A DNA stretch of 64,000 nt from Massospora cicadina (Eukaryota > Entomophthoromycota > Entomophthoromycetes > Entomophthorales > Entomophthoraceae), in NCBI GenBank assembly GCA_022478985.1, contig JAKSZP010008049.1:1-64000 (forward strand). Direction: 5' to 3'. The notes under the pieces were generated by a model, which searched no databases, was not told the origin of the DNA, and worked only from the letters and a program-made list of their open reading frames with translations. A program made the position numbers and the translations under genes. The first letter of the stretch is position 1; each line of letters opens with the position of its first letter. Below are positions 12,510 to 21,734 of the stretch, in pieces.

Positions 12510-13334
12510 TGTAACGCACTGGCTCCTTCCAATGAGCCACGAATGAGTTGGGCAACAGAATCCATGTTAAAGACCATAGGGCTGACAGGACTCCTGATAC
12601 TACTCTCCTGGTGCGCGCGCTACAATATTGGACAAGCACCCCTGAAAGACAGTTGCAAGTATACTTAACCCCAGCAACATGCCTTGACTCTAAGACAAGG
12701 TATAGAGGGAGGCAATAGCCCTCCCAAGCTCACTCTCAAAGTCCAATTCTTGTTGATTTAAGCCAAACATGGCTGCAGTTAGGCAATATCTCTAAAATAA
12801 ACCCAAATTATAAATATATGAATTTTAGGTTCTTTTATTTAATATTTAGCCAATTTGATAGAAAACAAAACTGAGAAGCCTCCAGCTCCCAGTTCCTTCC
12901 CTATATACACATGCTAAAAGCTAAAACAAAATATAATATAAGCTTATAGTGCCAACTTGAATGATGTTTGGTGTAAACTTTACAGCAGGATCGCGGAATC
13001 CTTACTCAATGATTCCGTGCCAGTTCTGATCCTCAATGGTTCTGCACCAGTTCCATTTTGAATCCCAATCGAACCGCGAAACTCCCAAGCACCTGTTCCA
13101 TTCCATTCTCGATTTGAATCCAAATTGAATCTTGAAATTACCCATTTTACTCGTTTTCTGTTTTGTTCTGACTTGGACGCCCATCTTGCTCCTTGGCCTA
13201 CTCCAAGCTCCGGCCCCTTAGGCGTCCTTGCCAGAACCAACGCCCCCTCCTCCTCCATACATACAGACACAGCCTGCCCTGTCTTACCAAAGATTAGGGC
13301 AATGTGATGCTGAGGATAGACCTCAACCATCACA
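12510..13334 (-). repeat. TE3 5' LTR
   Basis: 825-bp direct repeat of 7362-8185, TG..CA ends, followed by the TSD CCATG. Visible differences from the 3' LTR are mainly C/T and G/A changes, including one inside the self-primer site (AAACAAAACT at 12863-12872 versus AAACAGAACT). Confidence 0.92.
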
Positions 13335-13739
13335 CCATGGGGTAAGTCAAAATTGACCTTAAGTAGCTCTATTAATTCTAACTACTAGTCTGGGAAAATT
13401 CTAGTTTTACTGGATAATCTAGGAATTCCTGATTGAGGTCAATTGTGATCAATTTTTTGCATTTGCTCAAATGCTAATGTAACAAAGATCAATTTTCATG
13501 AATTTGTGAACTTAAAAAAATGGGTTAACCCAGAATTTCTACTAAAATATTCATATGCTAATTGATTGAGAACAATTACTGAACTAATGGAAACTAGCAA
13601 GAAGAGGTTTTAGCCCTATTTTAGAAATATATAATCACTTTCACACAAGACAACTATGATCTTGGGTGCACAAAAAATGGACTTCACAGAGTTAAAACAG
13701 ATACTAAACCAATTTGGTGAGGCTATTTAAATGTCAAGA

Positions 13740-16000
13740 GTGACTGAGGCAGTGGTCACTAAAGAAATTGAGAAGTTGTTAGAGCATGAGATGCTCATGC
13801 CATCATCCAGTCCTTGGCCAGTCCACTTATAATTGTAATAAAAGAAAAGGTTTTAATCTGAGGCATAATTGATTATCGCTTATTGAATGAGATCACAAAA
13901 GAGGATTTTTACACCTGACCAAGAGTTAATGATGCGTTAAATTATTTAGATAGGCAAAATTCTTCTCTGCTATGTATCTGATTTCAAGGTATTGGAAGAT
14001 CAATATACCACCCAATGACAAGGAGAAGTGTGCCATAATAAAAGCACAATGCGCTTTACCAACCTAAAAGGATGCCTCAAGGACTTTGTAATGCACCCAT
14101 GTTTTTCAAAGGGAAACAGACATGACCTCATCTAATCTCATGTTATCCTGTGTCTTAGTTTATTTATATGACATAATAAATTTAGTTGGACTTTCATGGA
14201 CCATTTAAAACGCTTAGAGGTTTTCCTAGGAGGTTGACATAAAAGAATATCAAACTAATCACCAAATTGTCATCTTTTAGAAAATTTAACATTTGAAATC
14301 CATCAAAAACTCAGAGGGATGAAGCCCCAAAGCAGAAGATTGTACCCATCAACAGATATTGCCTTAAAAAGTAGTTCATAATGTCCAAGTTTTTAAGGAA
14401 TGTTCAGCCATTATTGCAATTTATTATAATTTAAAAATTAACAACTCTTATTATCTGATCAAAGACCCTGAAAAAAATATTAAACAGACTGAGGAGGTGC
14501 AAAATACACTTGATAAAATTATGGAGATACTTGATAATGAGCTTAATGCTCAAGTACCCAAATTTAGACTAAATGTTTATCATACAGTCAAATGAATCAC
14601 TTATGACAATAGATGCCACTCTTGGAAGAGTTGACAAGGAGGGGGAGACTCATCTGGTGGCATATGTTAGTCACACATTGACAAAGGCCAAACAAAACTA
14701 TATGGTGACCAAGTATGAGTATCTTACAGTATTATACACTTGCAAGCTATTCTTTGTGTTCATCCATGAGATCCAATTTAAGGTTCTAACTGGTTATGCT
14801 CTTCTCAATGGATGCATAATTTAAAAGAAACAGAAAAAAGATTAGCATGGTTGGTCTCAAACTTCAGGGTGATGACTTTGAAATTGAACGTTACTATGGG
14901 GATTGAAATCAAAATGCCAAAGTTCTATTTAAATTACCAGCAGTGCTTGAAATCCAAGGTTGTGTTGAGTTGTTTAAGCAAATGATGAAAGGGGAATTAA
15001 AGAAGGAATCATTATAAGTTCAAGTCACACTATGGAAAGCAATGGAAAATAGAGCAGAAGAATAGTATAACATCCAAACTAGTAGACAATAAGAAGCTCC
15101 TGTTATCAAAGCCATCAGAGAGAACAGTAAATCTTTTTGCAGCTCATAAAGTTGTTGAGAATGATGGACTTAATAAAGCCTTAGAGAACATTTGACTGTA
15201 CTATTGAGAATAGGTGAGCTATGATGCACGATCTTTTTATTTGTGTGTATTGGTAACTCCATAAGCCACAAAAAATTTGATAGGATACTAATTAGTGCAA
15301 TTAAAGTTAATATAGTATAAATATTCATAGATTGTATTACACTCTTAAGTATGAGTTCCAAAGGAGTGTAATACATCATTTTCACAAATTGACTACCTTA
15401 CAAGTTGGGTCAAAACAAAAACTCTGAGTTGGATCAATGCCCTGAATACCGTGAAGTTTTTTGGAACCAAGTGGTATACAGGCATGGCAGCCCTTAGGTG
15501 ATTTTTAGCGTAATGGAATAAAATTCACATCTTTTGTCATTCCCCAGTTGATTGAGCTTACAGGCATCAAATTGTGGTATCCATGCTTTAATGTCCAGAA
15601 ACAAATGAAGTCATAGAGTTGGTGAATAGCACATTGGCTGCTATGCTTAAGAAACTTTTTGTAGGTAAAGCGTCCTCACAGGAGTCTTATTTAAACTAGG
15701 TGACCTTTGCATACAACATTAGTTTCCACTCTGCTAAAGTAAAAACGCCGTTTAATTGTTATACAAAAAATGAGCAGCTTTACCGCCAATTTAAATTTGC
15801 CATGACACCAACATCAGGAATGAGTCCAGAGATGTAATTATACAAGAAGAAACAAATTGTTAATAAACTTGCATATACAGGCTTATGAAAATAAACTTTG
15901 ATAAAGATTCAGACAAAGAAGCCAATGACCAAAAATAGACCAAATTTTAAAGATGCACTGTTGGAGATAGACATTCTTTTTGTAAAATACGCAGGTTCAG
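13740..16000 (+). pseudogene. pol: TE2 pol pseudogene (RT, RNase H, integrase)
   Basis: After the TE3 insertion TE2 resumes with the RT N-terminal region (about 13755-13920: TKEIEKLLEHEMLMPSSSPW). The thumb approach is at about 14060-14105 (RMPQGLCNAP). RNase H is an open stretch at 14573-14824 (IDATLGRVDKEGE, AYVSHTLTKAKQNY, YLTVLYTCKLF, FIHEIQFKVL). An integrase tail is at about 15600-15800 (VTFAYNISFHSAKVKTPFN). Multiple stops are present. RNase H wording such as HEIQFKV matches TE7, TE12 and TE13, so these form one family distinct from TE1/6/10. Confidence 0.7.
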
Positions 16001-16129
16001 TTGCCATAACAAATTTAATGTATTATGATTTGGGCCGTTCAAAGTTGTTATGAAGTTGGCAACGATGTCTAGACAAATAAAATTACCAAGTGTCATATAA
16101 AAAAGAGTAAATGTTAAATTTCCCTTAAA

Positions 16130-16268
16130 GAAAGTATTCAAGGTGGGTTGACCTTGGGACAAATACCACACCAAGAATTTTTCTAGTCAGTAAAAGTTTC
16201 AAACATGTATTGAACAAAACCTGCACTAGGGTGGAAACAGTTTTTACCCTGCCAGGATAAAAACCCTT
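16130..16268 (-). mobile_element. 139-bp SINE-like insertion, no tRNA head
   Basis: Flanked by a perfect 16-bp TSD TTAAATTTCCCTTAAA (16114-16129 and 16269-16284). Read on minus, its 3' part (TGTGGTATTTGTCCCAAGG, then CAACCCACCTTGAAT) aligns with the tail of the full-length SINEs at 18599 and 20822. Its 5' part keeps only a short match (GGGTTTTTATCC). It is 5'-truncated or belongs to a sister family sharing the tail. It lies in TE2 between pol and the antisense ORF. Confidence 0.75.
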
Positions 16269-16689
16269 TTAAATTTCCCTTAAAACTTAAATTAGAAAAA
16301 AAATTATAAAAGAATATAAGTAGATAAAGTAGAAGTTCATAATTATTTACAAAAACACTAGAATTAACATTTTGGATATCTTTTTTTACTTTTGTAATAT
16401 ATGCAAACCTTGCATTATGGAATATTAGCCTGCTTTTGACGCCTTTTGGGGGAGGGAGGTTGACTAATAATAGAAGTAATTAGGTATCAGAATTGATATA
16501 AATTGAAAACTTGCAATAGCCAACCCAAGATAGAAGTAAGATCTTTGAATGCAAGGCGATTTTTGGAAAATAAATTATGGGAAGAGATTAAATTTCTGAA
16601 TTTGCTAAATGAGATACTTCATACCAAGCAGAAAACAACCGTAGAGGCAGAAGCAATTAGCAAACAATCTATAAGATTACCTATAAGGA

Positions 16690-17025
16690 ATAGGCGCCAA
16701 AATCTGAGCCTTGGGTGCTTGATGATGGGCTTTGCTAGTATGCTTGACATGTGGGATGGTCTTATGCAAGGGACATGTGCAGGTGGTTGTAAATCATGCC
16801 TTCACCTATAGTAAATAAGGAATACATTGATGAATAGCCTCAGATTCAAGATAGTTGTGTAAAGATTGTACAAAATCTTGAAGGTGGTGGCTATGGGCTT
16901 CTAGATATTGGTAGGGCCAATTAAGATAGAAATTAGGAGATTTTAGGAGCTTTGTGACCTAACTAAAAATGACTTGCTCAGAAAAACAAAGAGCGTAGGA
17001 CGCATACTACCTAATCTAATATATT
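16690..17025 (-). pseudogene. TE2 antisense ORF, C-terminal part
   Basis: On minus, translation gives YALCFSEQVI, KSPNF and then EAHSHHLQDFVQSLHNYLES. These align with the antisense ORFs of TE13 (ADYALRFASQVL; EAHSCHLQDAICSLHNYL) and TE12 (GACSCHLQDIICSFNDYL). A further match is SHMSSIL. The gene lies downstream of pol on the opposite strand. TE4 is inserted in it at 17025; the missing N-terminal part is at 19963-20560. It belongs to no family I recognise. Frameshifts are present. Confidence 0.65.
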
Positions 17026-17340
17026 TGTTAAATTCTGAGGATCGCCTATTTTATAAAATACTCCTGTACGCTTAATTAAGAGAAGTTCAGTTAAATGATC
17101 CTCAATTATGCCAGTGGCTTATGGTATTTATACCGTTCAGAAACTTATAGGCATATTCAAATAGCACCAACTCTTCCGGCCAATTTTGGGCTCAATTTTC
17201 CCTATGTACTTGGGAACTTCAACTGAGGCAGGCAAAAGTTCAAGCTGTGGATCTCAAGATCCCAGATTGTAGACACTCTTCAAAAGAGATCCAGATAAAA
17301 ACTAGAAAAGAGATTTTAATAAAATATTTTTTTATTTAAC
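17026..17340 (-). repeat. TE4 inverted R-U5 arm
   Basis: Reverse complement of the right arm 17341-17642 and of 19648-19962, at roughly 90% identity by eye. It starts with the true LTR terminus TGTTAAATTCTGAGG and runs to the palindrome centre in an AT-rich run at about 17335-17342. Confidence 0.8.
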
Positions 17341-17642
17341 AATATACCATTTGATCTCTTTTCTTGTTTTTATCTGGATCTCTTTTGAAGAGTGTCTACA
17401 AGCTGGTCTTGGGATCCACAGCTTGTACCTTTACCTGCCTCAGTTAAAGTTCCCAAGTACAAAGGGAAAATGAGCCCAAAATTGGCCAGAAGAGTTGGGG
17501 CTATTTAAATATGCCTATAAGTTTCCAAATGGTATAAATACCATAAGCCATTGGCATAATCAAGGATCATTCAACTGAACTTCTTCCTGATTAAGCGTGC
17601 AGGAATTAATTTATCAAGTGAGTGATTATCAGAAATTTAACA
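17341..17642 (+). repeat. TE4 5' half-LTR (R-U5 arm)
   Basis: Homologous to the last ~305 bp of the 3' LTR (19655-19962). It ends TTTAACA directly before the PBS. The U3 part expected upstream is missing and replaced by the inverted arm. Confidence 0.8.
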
Positions 17643-17672
17643 ACTGGTGCTCACTCAAAATTGGCGACACTC
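17643..17672 (+). promoter_or_regulatory. TE4 primer-binding site
   Basis: TGGTGCTCACTC begins 2 nt after the LTR end. The same TGGTGCTCAC core follows the 5' LTR of TE9 (33523), TE12 (49449) and TE13 (minus, 58106-58121). It is complementary to a tRNA 3' end of the form GTGAGCACCA; I cannot name the tRNA. Confidence 0.65.
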
Positions 17673-17732
17673 TTTGAAATAAATTTACACAATTAGTTCT
17701 TGGCAGAATTGCCAGACAAGATAGAGACAACA

Positions 17733-18388
17733 AAATGGAAACTAGCTCTGATGCAGGTACCTCCTACTCCCTGGATCTTATCACAGTGGGGGAGCTCATG
17801 TGCAAACAACAAGCCTGATTGCCCTTACATCTGAAATCACATAATGAATCACCCTACATGCCACTTCAGCTGAAGAAAATACCTGGAGTTAAATTCAAAG
17901 CATTGATGACTTCAGGGGTTATGTTCAGACCAAGTTGGATACTGTGAACAAAAACATTACATACCTAATCAGCCTTAACAATGTCATTATAATGGCCAAT
18001 TTGCATAACTTGACCAACATGGAGAAGACAACACATATTACAGAGATGTTAGGGCTGTTTGTATATACAACCGTGTCCACTTTAAGTTTATAAAAATGTT
18101 CAAGATCTTGGCCAACTAAAAACCCATATAAAATATTAGCATTGCAACATAAAAGATAGTAAATAAAAGAAGAAAAGAAAATATAACAAAATAATAATAA
18201 AATAAAAAGTATATAAACTAAAATAGTATATATATATATGACACCTAATACTTTAATTTTCACTTAAGGATGGGGAGAGGATTCAACTCCAGATTTGTTG
18301 GCAGTTTGGGCCAAAATTAACAAATGATAAAGATCAATGAAAGCTAATTGGGAATCTTAGGGCTTATGTTCAAGTCAAGTGGGGGAAA
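17733..18388 (+). pseudogene. gag: TE4 gag start and short non-coding interior
   Basis: A Met codon at 17733 opens METSSDAGTSYSLDL and continues about 23 codons before a stop, with further sense stretches to about 17960. After 18100 the sequence is AT-rich and non-coding, ending with the PPT. Position right after the PBS is the main reason for calling it gag. With about 750 bp of interior there is no room for pol, so the element could move only with proteins from a relative. Confidence 0.45.
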
Positions 18389-18598
18389 TGTCAGATTCTG
18401 GTGGTTGACCTGAAAATAAACCCTTTGACAACCAACAAATTGGGCTGATTATCCCACAATACTTGAGCTAATACTCTAATTATCAACTTAATTCCTATTG
18501 CAAATACATGGCTTGGGTCAATTATCTCAACGTCAATTCAATCTGATTATTCTATCAAAAGCTGGGCCAAATACACTTGCATATTCAGGCTGATTATT

Positions 18599-18875
18599 TT
18601 TTTTATTTGAGGTGGGCTGACCTGGGGACAATACCGCACCAATTAGGGAAGTGAAGAAAATGGGAAAGGAGGATAAAACCCAGAAAACCTCCATGCGTGG
18701 CGTATGATAGGCCAGGAACTCCATGGACCGCCTTTGCTATTTGCTATCTCAGTTTGGGGCATTGGTGCGCAAAACCAACACTTTCAAAATCGTCCCCTAC
18801 CCAAAGTCCATTACCAGGATTGAACTCGGGAGGCAGTGGTAGAGGGTCCATACTCTACCACTGGGGTATCCTCCC
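18599..18875 (-). mobile_element. full-length tRNA-type SINE
   Basis: 277-bp insert with a perfect 15-bp TSD TTCAGGCTGATTATT (18584-18598 and 18876-18890). Read on minus it begins GGGAGGATACCCCAGTGG (A-box-like), then AGTTCAATCC (close to the pol III B box GTTCRANYC), then a unique body, and ends GCCCACCTCAAATAAAA. A SINE is copied by a partner LINE machinery, and its internal A and B boxes should recruit RNA polymerase III. It lies in the U3 of the TE4 LTR, so it is younger than TE4. Confidence 0.9.
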
Positions 18876-19596
18876 TTCAGGCTGATTATTGCTGCAACAA
18901 AACTCAGCAATTAGTCCCAACTAATCAGGACCAAAATCAAATATTCAGCATGTGAAACTGTTTGGTATTAACATAAAAATAACTTATAAAAATCTCATGG
19001 ACAAATAGATGTTAAAACATAATCAATTTCTCGCCATAGGGCAAAATTCATATGACAATCCTTGTAATTGGCATGATAGCACTTGTATATGGACTACCCA
19101 AATGGGAGTACCTAGTGCTATTGAGAACCAGTTGGCATCCCAATTAGGGAGTTGTTTTGATCAGCTGTGTGAAGAAAACATAAATTGAGCTGGTCCTAAT
19201 AATAATTTTCTGTATATGGCGAATTTTGCATGTTGATCTGCATAATTGGCAGGATAGCACTTGCACATGGTCCGCCTGAATGGGAGTACCTAGTGCTATC
19301 AAGAGAGTCCTGTTGAAGTCCAGATTAAGAATGCATCATTTATTTAAATTAATGCCAAAATTTCCCAGAGTTTGTATTTCATCAGCAGTATGACGAAACT
19401 CATTTTAAGATAATCCTAGAACAATTTTGCATGCTCGTTGTTGTGATTTTCATCCCTGAAATCCTCCCAAATATGAGAATTTTGCCACTAACAAACCTAT
19501 CAATAGGTCTCAGTCATGTCAGTTCAAGGGCCAAACTGAGGTGAAAAACAATCTGTTGAAATTGCGTGCTTAAATGTGGCCAGGAATTGCCCTAGA

Positions 19597-19609
19597 GGTA
19601 TAAATACCA
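19597..19609 (+). promoter_or_regulatory. TE4 LTR TATA box, upstream copy
   Basis: GGTATAAATACCA, 40-50 nt upstream of the point where both R-U5 arms of the palindrome begin (equivalent to 19648-19655). That fits this being the promoter that sets the start of R. Confidence 0.45.
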
Positions 19610-19852
19610 GCACCTGGCCTAATGATTAGGCATTGAATTGTATATTCTTTAATAAAGAAATATATTATTCAAATCTCTTTTCTGATTTTTATCTGGATCT
19701 CTTTTGAAGAGTGTCTACAAGCTAGGATCTCAAGATCCACATTTTGTACCTTTGCCTGCCTCAGTTGAAGTTCCCAAGTATGAAGGGAAAATTGAGCCCA
19801 AAATTGGCCAGAAGAGTTGGGGCTATTTGAATATGCCTATAAGTTTCTGAAC

Positions 19853-19865
19853 GGTATAAATACCA
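19853..19865 (+). promoter_or_regulatory. second TATA-like copy in the TE4 LTR
   Basis: The same 13-mer GGTATAAATACCA recurs 256 bp downstream of the first and is also present, slightly changed, in both palindrome arms. It could be an alternative promoter or a chance AT-rich match that spread by duplication. Confidence 0.35.
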
Positions 19866-19962
19866 TAAGCCACTGGCATAATTGAGGATCATTCAACCAA
19901 ACTTCTTCCAGATTGTGCATGCAGAACTAAATTATCAAACGGGCAATCTTTGGAATTTAACA

Positions 19963-20568
19963 ATATATAAGATTGTCAAGGTTTAAAGAAGCACTAAGGA
20001 CCTTAAAACTTTGGATGATTTCTTCATGAGTGATCTCAAAAAGTTCATGAAGTCTAGTAGTTAGCTCAGACATTAGAACAATTGGTTTATAGTATTGGCC
20101 TAACCAAAACATAAACCTTGGTACCATCTAGTACTAAAAACATAAACCCTGGGAGTAAATCTGAATTGGGATGAATGACTGACTTAGACTGGTGGATAAG
20201 GATATAGTAGACACAGTGATGTCTGTTGAATTAAACAAGAATGGAGCTAAATACAGTATAGAATTAAAGCAAAATTTAATAATAGGTGAGAGAGAGAATT
20301 GGATAAGACTAAATGTAGACTGTAGCTAGCCCTGTTCCTTCTAAGGATATTAGAACTGTTACTGGTAATTTTGTGAAAGTGCTAAATGTATCCGCTCAAC
20401 TCATGGTATGGGATCTGTAGGGGCCATATCTAAATTCATATAGCAATGTTACTCATTGCTTGGAAAAGTTGGCGTATATTAGTAAGGCTATTCACATAAT
20501 ATTAATATTGAGGGCTGTTAGAAAAACGGGACTTCTTTGCTGTATAATCTGGTCAAGCTGGGGGAATG
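19963..20568 (-). pseudogene. TE2 antisense ORF, N-terminal part
   Basis: Reading minus, FKVLSASLNLDNLIY ends at the TE4 insertion and aligns with TE12 (ENKVLRP then TPDNLDRILY) and TE13 (ALNSSNLENILD). The sequence nearer 20340-20560 is similar at DNA level to 62200-62400 of TE12. The + end (20555-20568) is the PPT GCTGGGGGAATG before the 3' LTR. A 19-bp SINE tail lies inside (20118-20136). Stops are frequent. Confidence 0.55.
20118..20136 (+). mobile_element. 19-bp SINE tail insertion
   Basis: TTGGTACCATCTAGTACTA sits between two copies of AAAACATAAACC (20106-20117 and 20137-20148), a perfect 12-bp TSD. The tail ends CCATCTAGTACTA plus A run, the same terminus as at 20677 (minus), 32676 and 63410. 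Confidence 0.8.
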
Positions 20569-20676
20569 TGTTAGATTTTGTTATGACCACACTATCCATC
20601 TTGCCTAGATTAATCTTTAATTTATTAAACAATTAATTGGTCCATTCTTAATTAAGCTTATAGTTCAAGCTTTTTT

Positions 20677-20697
20677 TTTTTAGTACTAGATGGTCCC
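20677..20697 (-). mobile_element. 21-bp SINE tail insertion
   Basis: On minus, GGGACCATCTAGTACTAAAA; flanked by the 13-bp TSD TTCAAGCTTTTTT (20664-20676 and 20698-20710). It is inserted in the TE2 3' LTR. Confidence 0.8.
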
Positions 20698-20821
20698 TTC
20701 AAGCTTTTTTAAAGATTAATTTTATATACTCTGTCTATAATAAAAGGTCACCAAAAAGGGTTAATAATAATTCACAAGTTGATAAAAATTAAAGTAACCT
20801 TCAATTATAATTAATTGGAAA

Positions 20822-21107
20822 AGGGAGGATACCCCAGTGGTAGAGTATGGACCCTCTACCACTGCCTCCCAAGTTTGATCCCAGTAATGGACTTTGGGTA
20901 GGGGACGATTTTGACTGTGTTGGTTTTGTGCGCCAATGCCCCAAACTGAGATAGCGAATAGCAAAGGCGGTCCATGGAATTCCTGGCCTATCATACGCCG
21001 TGCATGGAGGTTTGTCAGGTTTTATCCTCATTTCCCATTTTCTTCACTTCCCTAATCGGTGTGATACCATCCTCAGGTCAGCCCACCTCAAATAAAATTT
21101 AAATTTA
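20822..21107 (+). mobile_element. full-length tRNA-type SINE
   Basis: 286-bp insert with a 13-bp TSD AATTAATTGGAAA (20809-20821 and 21108-21120). The head has an A-box-like TACCCCAGTGGT (20830-20841) and a B-box-like AGTTTGATCCC (20872-20882). The body matches the inverse copy at 18599-18875 over nearly its whole length. The tail reads CAGCCCACCTCAAATAAAA with an A/T-rich end. A perfect 11-bp inverted repeat (CAGTGGTAGAG / CTCTACCACTG) overlaps the A box. Confidence 0.9.
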
Positions 21108-21734
21108 AATTAATTGGAAAGTTAAAAACAACTTTGTTATTTTGTAAGTTGGATTATTAACTGAGAACTTACTTATTTTGAACTAAATGTTATAACCTCA
21201 ACCTGATAGCTGATTTTTGTGGCGTTTTAGCATGCTACTTCTATGGATAGTAAGGTGGGACTAGTTAGGTGTGTAGATAAGCTTTTCTAGGAAGCTAGTC
21301 CAAATCATGTTCCAATATTATTTACTGTTGGCTAGGCATGATGAAATAATTAAAATAGGCATAGTTAATAATTTCCATATGTCTCTAGATACTCTCACTT
21401 TATAAAACAACCTAATTTTGATAATAGAATTATCTTGAATATTTAAACCCTTTAATTAAAAACTAATTAGTTTCTTTTCTTCTAGTTGAAGTGTTTTAGG
21501 CTTAGTTCACATTCTCAAGTGTCAATTATTTAAGTGAGCTCAAACTGACTTGCCTTTAATAATAATCAGAGTGAGGTCAAAGTCACCTATACTTGGAACT
21601 GATTAGGCTAGTTGTCTTCAAACACTATCAGTAAATATTAACCAAAATTAGCATTTAATTGATCTTGTGCACCTATAAAACTGCAAATGTTTTATAGAAT
21701 TATTTAAACCAGCAAAAATTCCACGGGGCTCTAT

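Larger units (their letters stand above)
7362..13334 (-). mobile_element. TE3: near-complete chromodomain Gypsy (chromovirus)
   Basis: A 5,973-bp element with two LTRs of 824 and 825 bp and a perfect 5-bp TSD, CCATG, at 7357-7361 and 13335-13339. It reads on minus: 5' LTR on the right, then gag, PR, RT, RNase H, integrase, chromodomain, PPT and 3' LTR on the left. The LTRs differ at scattered sites, mostly transitions, plus one patch near 8000-8070/13135-13215. It is therefore much younger than its neighbours but not brand new. Its GC content is visibly higher than that of the flanks. It is disabled by two in-frame stops and one frameshift. It is inserted in TE2 between protease and RT. Confidence 0.93.
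17026..19962 (+). mobile_element. TE4: small LTR element with an inverted R-U5 left end
   Basis: Right to left: a full 3' LTR (18389-19962), a PPT (AAGTGGGGGAAA just before 18389), a short internal region with PBS and gag start (17643-18388), an R-U5 half LTR (17341-17642), and a second R-U5 half in inverse orientation (17026-17340). Both outer ends are the LTR U5 terminus (TGTTAAA on the left, TTTAACA on the right). Flanks are ATATT and ATATA, a 4/5 match to a 5-bp TSD. TE2 antisense coding sequence joins across the unit, supporting one insertion event. Pol is absent. Confidence 0.65.
18389..19962 (+). repeat. TE4 3' LTR (contains a SINE)
   Basis: Starts TGTCAGATTCTGG after a PPT and ends TTTAACA. 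Without the 292-bp SINE plus TSD copy (18599-18890) it is about 1.28 kb. It carries two copies of GGTATAAATACCA, at 19597-19609 and 19853-19865, and AATAAAG near 19651. Confidence 0.75.
3600..21650 (+). mobile_element. TE2: degenerate Gypsy element, nested host of TE3 and TE4
   Basis: The parts read in order on +: gag with zinc knuckle (to about 5560), aspartic protease (about 6800), RT-RNase H-integrase (13740-16000), an antisense ORF on minus (16690-17025 and 19963-20560), a polypurine tract (20555-20568) and a 3' LTR from 20569. Three insertions explain the gaps: a candidate solo LTR at 5931-6734, TE3 at 7362-13334 and TE4 at 17026-19962. Without them the order and spacing match TE13, which is complete. 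No 5' LTR is recognised. The element is heavily decayed. Confidence 0.65.
20569..21650 (+). repeat. TE2 3' LTR (approximate end)
   Basis: Starts TGTTAGATTTTG immediately after the PPT AAGCTGGGGGAATG. Its first ~150 bp align with the TE12 LTR (20600-20660 versus 62490-62560), and the last part (about 21590-21650) with the TE12 LTR end near 49400. It holds a 21-bp SINE tail and a full-length SINE. The 3' terminus is not fixed. Confidence 0.5.

Noticed and set aside
12510..12639. Start of the long TE3 minus ORF inside the LTR
   Set aside because: The frame is open by chance through the U5 end of the LTR. Translation is unlikely to begin upstream of the PBS, so the coding part was started inside the element.
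18533..18885. Short ORFs at 18533-18724 and 18697-18885, and their counterparts at 20761-21031
   Set aside because: They are the two strands of the SINE body. The similarity between the peptides is due to the repeat, not to a gene.
20826..20890. tRNA gene
   Set aside because: A and B boxes are present, but the inverted repeat prevents a normal cloverleaf and the sequence is inside a TSD-flanked repeat found twice. It is a SINE head.
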